Positions 47,320 to 56,264 of a DNA stretch of 64,000 bases are shown here, one piece after another (positions within the stretch are counted from its first letter, which is position 1; each line of letters opens with the position of its first letter). The stretch lies in NCBI GenBank assembly GCA_025457885.1, contig JALOTN010000002.1, positions 1-64,000 of the forward strand, given 5' to 3'. Under the pieces are notes generated by a model. That model searched no databases. It saw only the letters and a list, made by a program, of their open reading frames with translations, and was not told the DNA's origin. This DNA comes from Thermoplasmatota archaeon (GTDB lineage Archaea; Thermoplasmatota; E2; DHVEG-1). A program made the position numbers and the translations under genes.

Positions 47320-47676
47320 ATGCAACAGACCTGCACAATCTATCAAACTGTCGATTTCATCTCGAAGAAATGGACGTTACTCATTCTTCTCGAACTGTAT
47401 AAAACCAAAGGGACGAAACGATACTCGCAACTCAAATCCAGCCTCCTAGACATCACCCCGAAGATCCTCTCCAGCAGACTCCGAGAACTAGAAAAACACG
47501 GACTTATTACAAAAACCATTATCACCGATGAATTCCCCATCAAATGCGAATATGCCCTTACAGAAAGCGGGAAGGATTTCATCCGAATCATCAAGAATAT
47601 CAAAAAATGGTCGCTACAATGGAAACAGAAGAATGAAGAATGCCTACAGCACGACTGTAAATATTGTACATTGTAA
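47320..47676 (+). CDS. HxlR-family winged-helix regulator
   Basis: 118 residues: SKKWTLLILLELY, LSSRLRELEKHGLI and YALTESGKDF are the HxlR/MarR-like signatures. Cys5 near the N-terminus and three cysteines at the end (CLQHDCKYCTL) could sense redox state or metal. It is expected to repress itself and the divergent ferredoxin gene. Confidence 0.88.
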   Translation: MQQTCTIYQTVDFISKKWTLLILLELYKTKGTKRYSQLKSSLLDITPKILSSRLRELEKHGLITKTIITDEFPIKCEYALTESGKDFIRIIKNIKKWSLQWKQKNEECLQHDCKYCTL

Positions 47677-47692
47677 TCAATCTAAAAGGTGA

Positions 47693-48832
47693 TTGCCCCT
47701 GGCCATCCATGAGATAGAAGCAAAAACCATCCTTCGAAAACACAAGAAAATCGACTCCTGGTTTCTCTCACGATACGGGATGAACATTTATCGAGGCTGC
47801 AGCCATAACTGCGTCTATTGTGACGGTCGCTCAGAGGGATACTACGTTGATGGGGATTTTGGCACGGATGTCACAGTGAAGATCAACGCGGTAGACGTTC
47901 TGCGTAGAGAACTCGATCCACAGAGAAAACGGACCCCTCTCCTCCCCGGGTATATACTGCTAGGAGGTGGCGTCGGCGACAGCTACCAACCTGTAGAAGA
48001 GAAATATAAAATTACACGCAAGACACTTGCGTTTCTCGCGGAAAAAAAACTACCAGTCCATGTTCTGACAAAATCAACACTTGTGAAACGAGACATTGAT
48101 TTGCTCCGAACAATCAATGAGACAAGCAGAGTAATTATCAGTATGAGCTTTTCCTCGACGAATACAATCATCAGCAAGATTTTCGAACCAGGAGTACCCT
48201 TACCACAGGAACGTCTTGAGACCCTTGCGTTCTTCAAAGATGAAGGATTTCACTGTGGCATGTTCCTTATGCCTGTCATCCCTTTTATTACCGATACAAG
48301 AGAAATCCTCCATGATACGATACACGATGCAAAGAAAACCGGGGTGGATTTCATTATCTGCGGTGGAATGACGCTGAAGGATGGAAAACAAAAAGATTAT
48401 TTTTTCAATTGTCTTCAGAAACACTATCCAGATCTTTTCCTTGAGTATAAAATGATCTACAAACAGAGCACTTGGGGAGAACCGACCACGGAGTATACCA
48501 CACAACTCTATCAGACATTTCATGCATTGATGAATTTGTATAAGATTCCCAAACGTATCCCCCCGGAGCTATTCAAAGATATCGTCACGGAAAACGACCG
48601 GGTTATCATAATTTTAGAGCACCTCGATTATCTTTATAAGATGGACGGAAAAAAATCCCCTTTTGGTTTTGCTGCATATTCAATATCTCAATTGCACGTT
48701 CCTCTCTCATCTATGCGGTATCAGCTTCGACAGATCAAAGGTGTTGGTGCAACAACAGAAAAAATCATCCAGGAAATTCTCAACACGGGATCCTCAAAAT
48801 ATTACGAACGCTTATTAAAAGGCGATGAATAA
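47693..48832 (+). CDS. SPL-family radical SAM protein with C-terminal helix-hairpin-helix
   Basis: A 379-residue protein. The N-terminus IHEIEAKTILRKHKKIDSWF and YRGCSHNCVYCDGR (C-x3-C-x2-C) mark the spore-photoproduct-lyase-like family; GDSYQPVEEKYKITR is also conserved. The C-terminal LRQIKGVGATTEKIIQEIL is a DNA-binding HhH. It lies close to uvrABC, so DNA repair is possible. The TTG at 47693 directly abuts GGTGA; CTG 47699 would have better spacing. A shorter paralogue lies at 61670. Confidence 0.85.
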   Translation: MPLAIHEIEAKTILRKHKKIDSWFLSRYGMNIYRGCSHNCVYCDGRSEGYYVDGDFGTDVTVKINAVDVLRRELDPQRKRTPLLPGYILLGGGVGDSYQPVEEKYKITRKTLAFLAEKKLPVHVLTKSTLVKRDIDLLRTINETSRVIISMSFSSTNTIISKIFEPGVPLPQERLETLAFFKDEGFHCGMFLMPVIPFITDTREILHDTIHDAKKTGVDFIICGGMTLKDGKQKDYFFNCLQKHYPDLFLEYKMIYKQSTWGEPTTEYTTQLYQTFHALMNLYKIPKRIPPELFKDIVTENDRVIIILEHLDYLYKMDGKKSPFGFAAYSISQLHVPLSSMRYQLRQIKGVGATTEKIIQEILNTGSSKYYERLLKGDE

Positions 48833-48950
48833 GGTGATGGAGTGGAGTTCCCCACCCATATCATCTATGCATTTGTGCTAACGATTATCACTAGTCATTC
48901 GACCAGTATTGGCGGTCTATTTGTCTATTTTTCCGCTCACCAAAGATGAT

Positions 48951-49145
48951 TTATCTTTCCTTTTCCCTGGTTTTCTCTGCCAGGGTGATGATTTCTGTAT
49001 CTTTTGTTGAACCTTTACCTCTGCCGGTGCCTCGAATAGGGCAACTTACCGGCATCTCTGTATTTTTCATTGGGATGGTGCCGATGACCGCTAGTCTTTT
49101 CCTTTTATGAACAAATGAAACAATATCTTTTCCAGGGATGTTCAG
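48951..49145 (-). CDS. Possible small basic protein downstream of the ion channel gene
   Basis: The frame encodes about 64 residues, basic and protein-like (PGKDIVSFVHKRKRLAVIGT, ending TLAEKTREKER). There is no canonical start: CTG 49145 overlaps the channel gene stop as CTGA, and ATC 49139 follows. No separate ribosome binding site. It may be a coupled small gene or a remnant. Confidence 0.35.
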   Translation of the reverse strand: MNIPGKDIVSFVHKRKRLAVIGTIPMKNTEMPVSCPIRGTGRGKGSTKDTEIITLAEKTREKER

Positions 49146-50083
49146 AGGAAATACAGGATTCCGAAAATCAAGAATGGCAAGATGATGGTGATTAAACCAC
49201 CGGTTCTATTCACCAGTTTTGTGTAATCGACTTCCTTCCAGTATTCATCGTCGATGTAAATAAGCGTGGTTGCAAACAGCGAGGCGGCGAGGAAGGCATA
49301 GACCGCGATCATGATTTTGTCAATCAGGATCAATGATGGGAGTGGAGGCAGCGATGAGGTCTGACTCAGATGGAACATCACCGCGGAGATCAGCATACTA
49401 GTGCCAAGGCCAAGACGATGAGTGATTTTATCTGCTTTAAAGAAAAAGGAAAGTCCAGAGACAATGCAGAAGATTATCGGTGGAAGGAGGAGTTTTGCGG
49501 CAGTAAGCCCCGCGTCTCGTTCCAGTTTTATGGTATACGTTAGCTGTGAGTAATCCTCCCCCCAGGGATATTCATGGGTGGAGGCGTTCATGGATAAGGA
49601 TTGTATTTTCCATCCTGCGATACGGAATTGGTCATCGATCCCTTGGACGTCTGTCATTGGTACATAAGTGATGATGGTGTTGTTGAAGGTGGAGTCTTCA
49701 ATGATGATCTTGAGGTCTTGTGTGTCAAAGGGGTAGCTGTGGAAATCAGGGGTGATGAACAAGGTTGCTTGGACACGGTACCAGACTTCTGAGGAGGTGT
49801 TGGTTCGTTGGTCATAGATTTTTTCCTTTGAGGTCGCCCGACCGTTCATGAACTCAAAACCAACAGGTGAAATCGTAGGATTCTCCCATTGGAACATGAG
49901 GTAAAAATCCAGGACATAGGTTCCTTTTGTGAACTCGAAGTTCCCTATAGAAATCACATAAATCCCAACATTGACGCTCGTGTCTTGTGACATCGGTTCC
50001 TCAGCGGCTGCAAATGTTGTTGATGTGAGAGCTGCTCCGAAAACTATAAGGAGCAATACAGCGGAAATCTTTGTTGAATACAT
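49142..50083 (-). CDS. Pentameric ligand-gated ion channel homologue
   Basis: About 313 residues from ATG 50083, with signal peptide, a beta-sandwich ligand-binding domain carrying FHSYPFDTQDLKI (Pro-loop without flanking cysteines, as in prokaryotic members), and four membrane helices: M1 LLPPIIFCIVSGLSFFF, M2 LGTSMLISAVMFHLSQ, M3 and M4. Ligand and ion are unknown. An alternative start, TTG 50179, follows a strong GGAGGGG but would put 32 residues before the signal peptide. Confidence 0.85.
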   Translation of the reverse strand: MYSTKISAVLLLIVFGAALTSTTFAAAEEPMSQDTSVNVGIYVISIGNFEFTKGTYVLDFYLMFQWENPTISPVGFEFMNGRATSKEKIYDQRTNTSSEVWYRVQATLFITPDFHSYPFDTQDLKIIIEDSTFNNTIITYVPMTDVQGIDDQFRIAGWKIQSLSMNASTHEYPWGEDYSQLTYTIKLERDAGLTAAKLLLPPIIFCIVSGLSFFFKADKITHRLGLGTSMLISAVMFHLSQTSSLPPLPSLILIDKIMIAVYAFLAASLFATTLIYIDDEYWKEVDYTKLVNRTGGLITIILPFLIFGILYFL

Positions 50084-50270
50084 GAGCAGGCAGAAAGGAA
50101 TTTCTTTTAAAAAATTTTCTAGAAAAAACCCTCTTAATTCAAAAGACATACTATTGAATTTTTCGTCAAAAAGAAACAAAACAACCCCTCCTTCTTAAAA
50201 CCTTTAGGAATCATAAGGAAATTCTGTTAAAGAACCATGACATACTTATATGTACGAAAAGGTTCTCATA

Positions 50271-51200
50271 ATGCAGAATATCTCAGAAATACTCCAATCG
50301 GAATTCAACAAAATCAACGCCAAATTCAAAACCATCACCATCACCCATCTCCCCGAACTGCACACAGAACTCCTCACCTGGCTTCATGACGGACTTATCT
50401 CTAAAAAATTTTATGAACAAAACTATGGCCAATTCATCTTCCATCCGCCCTCAACACTCCCCGATGCAAGCTCGGTAGTCATCATCGGCATTCCACAAAA
50501 AGTCACCCGCATTGAGTTCTTTTACAACAACATCCGATATGAGACCGTCATCCCACCAACCTATCGTTTCTCCCAGATTCGAGCGACCTGCAAGGAGATT
50601 CTCACCACGGTTCTTGGGTCGAAAGGTTACGCTGTGGAACGGGCGATCCTTCCCATGAAACTGCTCGCGGTGAAAAGTGGATTAGGAAAATATGGTCGGA
50701 ACAACATCTGTTACGTGGACGGCTTAGGAAGCTACACCCGCTTAGAAACGTTTTACACCAACTATTCCTTCCCCACCGATAACTGGGGGGAAAAACAACT
50801 CATGAAAGCATGCACCTCCTGCACCCTTTGTCGACAGGCATGCCCCACCCACTGTATCCCAGACGATCGCATCCTCATCCATGCAGATCAATGCCTGACG
50901 TATTTCAACGAGAACCTTGAAGAGTTCCCTGCATCGGTTCCACCAGATTCTCATAACGCACTAATTGGATGTATGTACTGCCAGACGGTCTGCCCGCAAA
51001 ATAAAAAACATTTCACCTATGAACCAGTAACTATCACGTTTACCGAAGAGGAAACAACCTGTCTTTTAGAAAATCTTCCTCGAGAAAACCTCCCTGAAAA
51101 TCTTATAAAAAAATTAAAAAATCTTGATTTGTTCGAAGATTACCTCGAGCTACCACGGAACCTTCGCGTCCTCCTCAATAAGCAACATAATTCATCATGA
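50271..51200 (+). CDS. QueG-like double-cluster ferredoxin protein
   Basis: About 309 residues. LAVKSGLGKYGRNNICYV and two 4Fe-4S motifs (CTSCTLCRQACP; GCMYCQTVCPQNK) match epoxyqueuosine reductase QueG, a cobalamin-dependent enzyme of tRNA queuosine synthesis. Archaeal tRNA uses archaeosine, so the role may differ. ATG 50271 fits a leaderless transcript from the TATA-like CTTATATG near 50245. Confidence 0.82.
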   Translation: MQNISEILQSEFNKINAKFKTITITHLPELHTELLTWLHDGLISKKFYEQNYGQFIFHPPSTLPDASSVVIIGIPQKVTRIEFFYNNIRYETVIPPTYRFSQIRATCKEILTTVLGSKGYAVERAILPMKLLAVKSGLGKYGRNNICYVDGLGSYTRLETFYTNYSFPTDNWGEKQLMKACTSCTLCRQACPTHCIPDDRILIHADQCLTYFNENLEEFPASVPPDSHNALIGCMYCQTVCPQNKKHFTYEPVTITFTEEETTCLLENLPRENLPENLIKKLKNLDLFEDYLELPRNLRVLLNKQHNSS

Positions 51201-51219
51201 AGAAGGCCTTTCGTACTTT

Positions 51220-51870
51220 CTATAGATTCGCTGCCCATATTTTGAGGAAATGTGATGATTCTGCTCGAAGCGTTTTTCTCGTGGTTTTCCGTTGTCTCTT
51301 GACAAAAGCAATCACTGGTTCCTTATGTTCGACTTGAGGGAAAAACTGATTAAAAGCTCGAATCGCATGCTCCGCGATCACCTGTTTACACTCCGCGCTG
51401 AGATGTGGTGTTGTCGCAAGCGTCTCCACCCTCAGAAGCTTCTCAACGATTGGTGTGGTCAGATATGGTTTAGCTTTGGCAATCTTCCCAGAGTTCCCGA
51501 CCACGTTAGCAACCGTCACCATATAGGGATCATCAAGGAGACGGTAGTACTCCTCAAACATCGCATCGAACTTTTTTTCTTGATCCACTCTGGTGAGATT
51601 CGCAATTGTGATAATCGCATTCCAGGTTAAAATCCGATGCTTACTGGTGAGAAGATGTCGAAAGAAATCCATCTGCGGGTACAGGAGTTCTGGCTTTTCC
51701 TCACTAAGGTCCATAAGGACCTTTGCACAACCATACCGGACCGCGGGTTTTGGTGATGAAACACCTGTGAGAAGCACCGGGATTAACTCCTTTTGTTTCT
51801 TGACCATGGTTAGCAGCTGTTCCTTTGAAAGAGATTTAGTAGCGAGTTTTTGGAGCACATCAGAATCCAT
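51220..51870 (-). CDS. HEAT-repeat-like helical protein
   Basis: About 216 residues of paired helices (VRYGCAKVLMDLSEEKPELL; ILTWNAIITIANLTRVD; ECKQVIAEHAIRAFNQFF) in the HEAT/ARM style, with a basic C-terminus. A binding scaffold; partner unknown. ATG 51870 with GGTGTGA just upstream. Confidence 0.7.
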   Translation of the reverse strand: MDSDVLQKLATKSLSKEQLLTMVKKQKELIPVLLTGVSSPKPAVRYGCAKVLMDLSEEKPELLYPQMDFFRHLLTSKHRILTWNAIITIANLTRVDQEKKFDAMFEEYYRLLDDPYMVTVANVVGNSGKIAKAKPYLTTPIVEKLLRVETLATTPHLSAECKQVIAEHAIRAFNQFFPQVEHKEPVIAFVKRQRKTTRKTLRAESSHFLKIWAANL

Positions 51871-52020
51871 TCTCACACCAGGCATGTGTTGTATCCCGGG
51901 TGGCTTTTAAAACAGTTTTGGTATCTGTAGTTCCTCAACATTCTTCTTGAGATATTCTTTCATAAACGATATAAATTCCATACACACTTCTGCCTTTCTC
52001 GTCAAAAAAGAGGGAATCGA

Positions 52021-52767
52021 ATGGATTCAATGGAATATTTCTATGAAATTTTTCAAAGTATGCCCCGAGGCGGACCTGGTGATTCACACTCCACTCAAAA
52101 AGCGTTTGAATATCTCACAAACCTCCCAGCTGCACCAAGGATTCTTGACATCGGCTGCGGGCATGGGATGCAGACCATTGAACTAGCAAAACTGACCAAG
52201 GGAACGATTTTAGCATTGGATTCACACCAACCGTTTTTAGACATCCTTATGAAAAACGCACATACGGAAGGCGTCGAAAAACAGATTCACCCAATGAACC
52301 ATTCCATGATGGAGATGGATTTTAAAAACAATTCCTTTGATGTGATCTGGTCAGAGGGAGCCTTGTATATCATGGGATTCCAGAATGGTCTTCGGAAATG
52401 CCACGAGCTGCTTAAGACACAGGGGTATCTTGCGGTCACTGAGGCAGTGTTATTTACTACTCCCCTCCCAGCAGCATTGCAGCAGTTCTGGGATGAGATG
52501 TACCCCGTCATACAGGACGTCCCCGGGAACATCGCTCTCATCCAGAATGAAGGATTTCGGTTGCTTGGTCATTTTCCCTTACCAAAATCATCCTGGACTG
52601 ATGCGTATTATGTTCCGATGCAAAACAGCATCAACCACCTCAAGAAGAACTATCAGGATACTCCAGCTGCCCTGCAGGTGTTCGCTGAATTTGAAAAGGA
52701 AATCAAGATGTACGAGCAGTACTCGGATTATTACGGGTATGAGTTCTTCATCATGCAGAAACAATAA
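52021..52767 (+). CDS. Class I SAM-dependent methyltransferase
   Basis: A 248-residue protein with ILDIGCGHGMQTIEL (motif I), LALDSHQPFL, and SFDVIWSEGALYIMGF. It resembles small-molecule methyltransferases of the UbiE/arsenite type but without the arsenite cysteines. Substrate unknown. ATG 52021 overlaps no neighbour; the ribosome binding site is weak (GAGGGAATCGA). Confidence 0.82.
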   Translation: MDSMEYFYEIFQSMPRGGPGDSHSTQKAFEYLTNLPAAPRILDIGCGHGMQTIELAKLTKGTILALDSHQPFLDILMKNAHTEGVEKQIHPMNHSMMEMDFKNNSFDVIWSEGALYIMGFQNGLRKCHELLKTQGYLAVTEAVLFTTPLPAALQQFWDEMYPVIQDVPGNIALIQNEGFRLLGHFPLPKSSWTDAYYVPMQNSINHLKKNYQDTPAALQVFAEFEKEIKMYEQYSDYYGYEFFIMQKQ

Positions 52768-52887
52768 ATATTATCATGTTAAAAAAAGAACGTGGCTAAG
52801 GATAGTTATATCTCCTTTTCCAATTTGAAAAATTCAAATAAAATCATGCAGAGAATGAGATGTGAATCCGTGCTTAATATTCAATAA

Positions 52888-54114
52888 TTATTTCTGAATA
52901 CTATTTTTCCACATGATGTAAAAGAAATAAAGAGCGATAATTTCAACCGCGATAGTGATAATAATTAAGAGAGGGATAGAAAAATCATACAACAATCCAA
53001 CCATCACACTGCCTCCGAATACTGCTAACCCATAAAATGTACTAAAAATCCCATAACCTGTTCCTCTCTTTTTTAAAGGGGTTATATCGGCAATTGCTGA
53101 CTTCATAATCGTCTCATGTGTCCCCATCACCATCCCCCAAATAATTACACTGATGATGATAAACTCATAATTCATTGAAAAAGCCAACAACGGAATAAAC
53201 ATCGTCAACAGTGGAATGACCAGTAACAGAAAGAGACCTGCATTATCATTCTTCCATTTGTTTTTCAACGAGTCATACGTTTTTCCAATCACTAGAGCCA
53301 TTCCTGCATCAATACCCATAGCAATTGCATACAGAAGAGGTATATATGCATCAGAAAAAATACCCTGAACCTTGAGATGATACCCAATTAATGCGAAGTT
53401 GACAAAACCAAACGTTGTTACAAAACTAAATAATGTATATAACCAAAAAACTTTGGAAAAACGCTCCTGTTCTTTTTTCATCACAACCGTTTTTTCCAAT
53501 ACCTCAGGATTCTTCTTGACAAATACATATGCGAAGATAAGAACAATTATCAGAAGAACAAACGGGACCCATAAGAAACTATATCCCGTCTGATACTCAG
53601 ATAATGCTTTCCCTGAAGTACCTACCACAAAGAAGAAGATCGTAAAAATAAGAGGACCGATTATTGCACCAATCTGATCTAACACCTCGGCGATGGCAAA
53701 ACCCATCCCCGTGCCAACCTGTTTCGTCGCTTGAGACAGAATCGTATCTTTTGCTGGAGTACGCAGTGCTTTTCCCATCCGTTCAGAGATAATGAATAAC
53801 GCAGCAAGTTGCCATATACCTGCTAACGAAAGTAAAGGAATCGTAAAGAGCAAACCATATCCAAGGATGGTGAAAAACCAATACGCTTTCATCTTGTCAG
53901 AATAATATCCTGAGAGAAGGCGAATGCCATACCCTAAAAATTCACCAACCCCTGCGACAAATCCAATGATCGCAGCGTTTGCACCAAGTATCCCTAAATA
54001 AGGGCCATTCACACCTCTTGCTCCCTCGTAGATGATATCACCTAGTAAACTTACGAGACCAAATAAGAAGATGAGCTGCAGAGCCTTTGTTTTAGTAAGA
54101 GTTAGGTGTTTCAC
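52888..54114 (-). CDS. MFS transporter
   Basis: A 408-residue protein with 12 predicted membrane helices. The loop after helix 2 has GYYSDKMKAYW, the MFS loop pattern, and ISERMGKALRTPAKD the matching cytoplasmic segment. GTHETIMKSAIAD in the second half fits drug or nutrient transporters of unassigned specificity. Last gene before the tRNA-fragment island. Confidence 0.88.
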   Translation of the reverse strand: MKHLTLTKTKALQLIFLFGLVSLLGDIIYEGARGVNGPYLGILGANAAIIGFVAGVGEFLGYGIRLLSGYYSDKMKAYWFFTILGYGLLFTIPLLSLAGIWQLAALFIISERMGKALRTPAKDTILSQATKQVGTGMGFAIAEVLDQIGAIIGPLIFTIFFFVVGTSGKALSEYQTGYSFLWVPFVLLIIVLIFAYVFVKKNPEVLEKTVVMKKEQERFSKVFWLYTLFSFVTTFGFVNFALIGYHLKVQGIFSDAYIPLLYAIAMGIDAGMALVIGKTYDSLKNKWKNDNAGLFLLLVIPLLTMFIPLLAFSMNYEFIIISVIIWGMVMGTHETIMKSAIADITPLKKRGTGYGIFSTFYGLAVFGGSVMVGLLYDFSIPLLIIITIAVEIIALYFFYIMWKNSIQK

Positions 54115-54170
54115 GAATTGTTGTAATTTTTTGTTTATTTATAGATGTTCTTATACGTTCAAAATGTGAT

Positions 54171-54206
54171 TGCCGGGGAAGGGATTTGAACTCATGATTA
54201 CCGGCA
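54171..54206 (-). repeat. Degenerate tRNA 3'-end copy (outermost att-like site)
   Basis: On the minus strand it contains GTTCAAATCCCTTCCCC, the T-arm and acceptor end of the tRNA-Leu at 57438. It is the most distant of four copies, and its ends TGCCGG/CCGGCA are self-complementary. Confidence 0.6.
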
Positions 54207-54234
54207 TGATATTGGTTGACAGATGGCTTTTCTC

Positions 54235-54432
54235 TTATTCATCTTCGAAAATAAACAAGTCATCAATGGTTGTCTGCAAGGCTTTGGCAATGTCATGTGC
54301 CAATTTAAGAGAGGGATTGTAGTTTCCTTTTTCGATGAAAAGAATGGTTTCTCGTCGGACTCCTATCTTTTTTGCAAGGTCTTCTTGAGTAAGGTCATAG
54401 CGTGCTCTGAGTTCTTTAATGCGTGTTTTCAT
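54235..54432 (-). CDS. XRE-family helix-turn-helix regulator
   Basis: 65 residues, a single Cro/C1-type domain ([44 protein letters not shown]). Family members are usually paired with a DUF2178-like membrane protein, as here. GGAAGTGA before the ATG lies inside the upstream gene's stop; the gap is 2 bases. Probably binds the palindrome at 54920-54943. Confidence 0.88.
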   Translation of the reverse strand: MKTRIKELRARYDLTQEDLAKKIGVRRETILFIEKGNYNPSLKLAHDIAKALQTTIDDLFIFEDE

Positions 54433-54434
54433 GC

Positions 54435-54839
54435 TCACTTCCCTTTCCAATAGAGGTACAAGTACGATACGATAAATACGAATGCTGAGACAAGTACCAC
54501 AATTGCGGAAACATCCCCACCGTCAATTTCATATCCGGAGGAGACGTCGAAGAATAGCGGGGCAAAAACAGCACTCCAGATTGCTGCAATAAATCCGTAA
54601 TATCCTGCTTTATGGCTCATGGATATTGTTCGTTCATCTTTTCCTGGTAATCCTTTTTGTACATTTCTTATTTTGTCCCATATGACGTACATCGCTAAAC
54701 CAACAAGTATTAATGCTATACCAACGAGTACGATTTGATTAAATTCGATTTCACCTGTGCCCGTTAGATAAAAAAAGAGGGTTAACAGCACTCCAGCAAC
54801 AACTACGGTAGATACAATTATTTCTTTTTTTCCTTTCAT
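54435..54839 (-). CDS. DUF2178-like four-helix membrane protein
   Basis: 134 residues with about four membrane helices and the conserved cytoplasmic loop [20 protein letters not shown]. It pairs with the XRE regulator downstream in a typical archaeal two-gene unit. GAGGTGA precedes the ATG. Function unknown; perhaps the regulator's signal partner. Confidence 0.75.
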   Translation of the reverse strand: MKGKKEIIVSTVVVAGVLLTLFFYLTGTGEIEFNQIVLVGIALILVGLAMYVIWDKIRNVQKGLPGKDERTISMSHKAGYYGFIAAIWSAVFAPLFFDVSSGYEIDGGDVSAIVVLVSAFVFIVSYLYLYWKGK

Positions 54840-54919
54840 ATTTTTTCACCTCTGATGTTTAGATATTAGTGATAACTTTTTATGTGTTATCTCTAACTCT
54901 TTATTTCTTATTTCTAACA

Positions 54920-54943
54920 TTATGTTATATATATGTAACATAA
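54920..54943. promoter_or_regulatory. Palindromic operator overlapping the TATA box of the XRE unit
   Basis: TTATGTTA-n8-TAACATAA is a perfect 8+8 inverted repeat whose centre is the TATA-like ATATATAT. It lies about 85 bases upstream of the membrane protein start. A likely autoregulatory site. Confidence 0.5.
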
Positions 54944-55050
54944 ACTATTTAAATTTTCCTTTAAAAAAATTAGACAAATTCCTCATAAAAACTTATATTA
55001 TCGTCTTTTTGTACAAATATGAAAAAAATATCCAAAATAAATTAAAAGAA

Positions 55051-55071
55051 TGTAGGGGGCGGGATTTGAAC
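55051..55071 (-). repeat. Degenerate tRNA-Leu 3'-end copy
   Basis: Matches the tRNA-Leu 3' end at 18 of 21 bases, in the same orientation. It lies 50 bases from the next copy. Confidence 0.6.
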
Positions 55072-55121
55072 ACCAAAATACATGTAAAATGAAACCGTTA
55101 CTCCTGTTAGAGCCAAATAAA

Positions 55122-55143
55122 TGCAGGGGAAAGAATTTGAACC
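55122..55143 (-). repeat. Degenerate tRNA-Leu 3'-end copy
   Basis: Matches the tRNA-Leu 3' end at 20 of 22 bases, same orientation. Confidence 0.7.
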
Positions 55144-55214
55144 AAAATATCAATAAAAAGTTTTAACAGATGGTTGTTTTTTCTATTTAAATGCATACTC
55201 TAAAAAATTTAACT

Positions 55215-55622
55215 TTACTTCATCATTTGTTTAGCAAACTTTTTCGCTTCGGTAAAGTCTTGTTCATTTGGTCTTCCGCGGTTAAAAAGCATAAATTTCC
55301 CTCTGCAGAAGAATTTACCCTTAATACTTGCTTCCTTAGCATTCAGTGCTTTTTCCATTTCTTGAACTTCTAATCCTTTACCTGAACCTGAAGTTCCAAA
55401 TAAAGCAACATTTCTTGACTTGAAAATATTATTCTCAATAAATTCCATCATTATTTTTCCAGGTTGATTTCCATACTTTCCAGACCCTAATAGAATTAAA
55501 CCATCAGGATTCAATTTCGCAGTATTAACATCCTCTGCTTTCACACCTAATTCAGAGGCAATTGCTTCTGCTACTTTTTTTGTATTTCCTGTTTGAGTAA
55601 AATAAATTACTTGAAATTTCAT
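55215..55622 (-). CDS. Flavodoxin-like protein
   Basis: About 135 residues: VIYFTQTGNTKKVAEAIASE is the FMN phosphate loop, with GLILLGSGKYGNQPGKIMMEF and NVALFGTSGSGKGLE later. Cys appears in a CRGKF segment. ATG 55622 starts the fold; the frame is open upstream but not protein-like. Likely an electron carrier. AT-rich and inside the tRNA-Leu island. Confidence 0.82.
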   Translation of the reverse strand: MKFQVIYFTQTGNTKKVAEAIASELGVKAEDVNTAKLNPDGLILLGSGKYGNQPGKIMMEFIENNIFKSRNVALFGTSGSGKGLEVQEMEKALNAKEASIKGKFFCRGKFMLFNRGRPNEQDFTEAKKFAKQMMK

Positions 55623-55703
55623 ATTGATGATTAAATATTGAATACTTTTAAATTTTTCGTTAAAAAATATTGGTGAATAAATTTGAACATCCAACTTAAG
55701 AAA

Positions 55704-56141
55704 TCATTGGATTTTCAAGACCAGCTCCTCAAGTTTTTTTTCATATCCTGATTCAAGAGGTCCTTTCATTGTCATAACCCTAAGTTTTAATCCATCAGAT
55801 AGTTTGGATATTTTCTTTTTACTAAGAATTTCGTCCATCTGTTCAAGACCTTTATCTTGACTGGAGGCTGGATTAAGGCATGTATTGACGAGGAGATACT
55901 GTGCAGATGAGTTTTTTATCTCTATTTTTTCTAAAAATTTCCTCATCGATCGAACGATTTTTCCAAACGCATTCGGCGCACTAAAAATATAAAGGTCTGA
56001 TTCAGGAATTAATTGAGGTTTAATATCATGAATTGACAAAAGTTGCACAGAATATCTCTTGTTCTTTAAAATAGTATCCAAGTAAGTCATCGCTTCTTTT
56101 CCATTCCCATATTTAGACTCATAAATAATGCTGATATTCAT
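55704..56141 (-). CDS. Flavodoxin-domain protein
   Basis: About 145 residues with SIIYESKYGNGKEAMTYLDT as FMN loop, SDLYIFSAPNAFGKI, and LLVNTCLNP. A second, diverged flavodoxin next to the first, on the same strand. GGAG lies upstream of the ATG. Redox role inferred. Confidence 0.75.
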   Translation of the reverse strand: MNISIIYESKYGNGKEAMTYLDTILKNKRYSVQLLSIHDIKPQLIPESDLYIFSAPNAFGKIVRSMRKFLEKIEIKNSSAQYLLVNTCLNPASSQDKGLEQMDEILSKKKISKLSDGLKLRVMTMKGPLESGYEKKLEELVLKIQ

Positions 56142-56264
56142 TTTTATTCTCCTAGTACCCAAATCTTTTTTTCATTATTTAATACATCTTTTTATCTAAC
56201 TTTTCCAAAACACCAATATTTTTAAGGAAATATCTGTTTTAAAATTTTTATCAAAGGTAAAAAC

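Larger units (their letters stand above)
54840..55214. other. AT-rich gap with promoter palindrome and two tRNA 3'-end copies
   Basis: This 375-base stretch has no credible gene. It holds the promoter and operator of the XRE/DUF2178 unit and two degenerate tRNA-Leu 3'-end copies, listed separately. Confidence 0.6.

Noticed and set aside
54171-54206. A complete tRNA gene
   Set aside because: Only the T-arm and acceptor end are present; no D-arm or anticodon arm can be found upstream on either strand.
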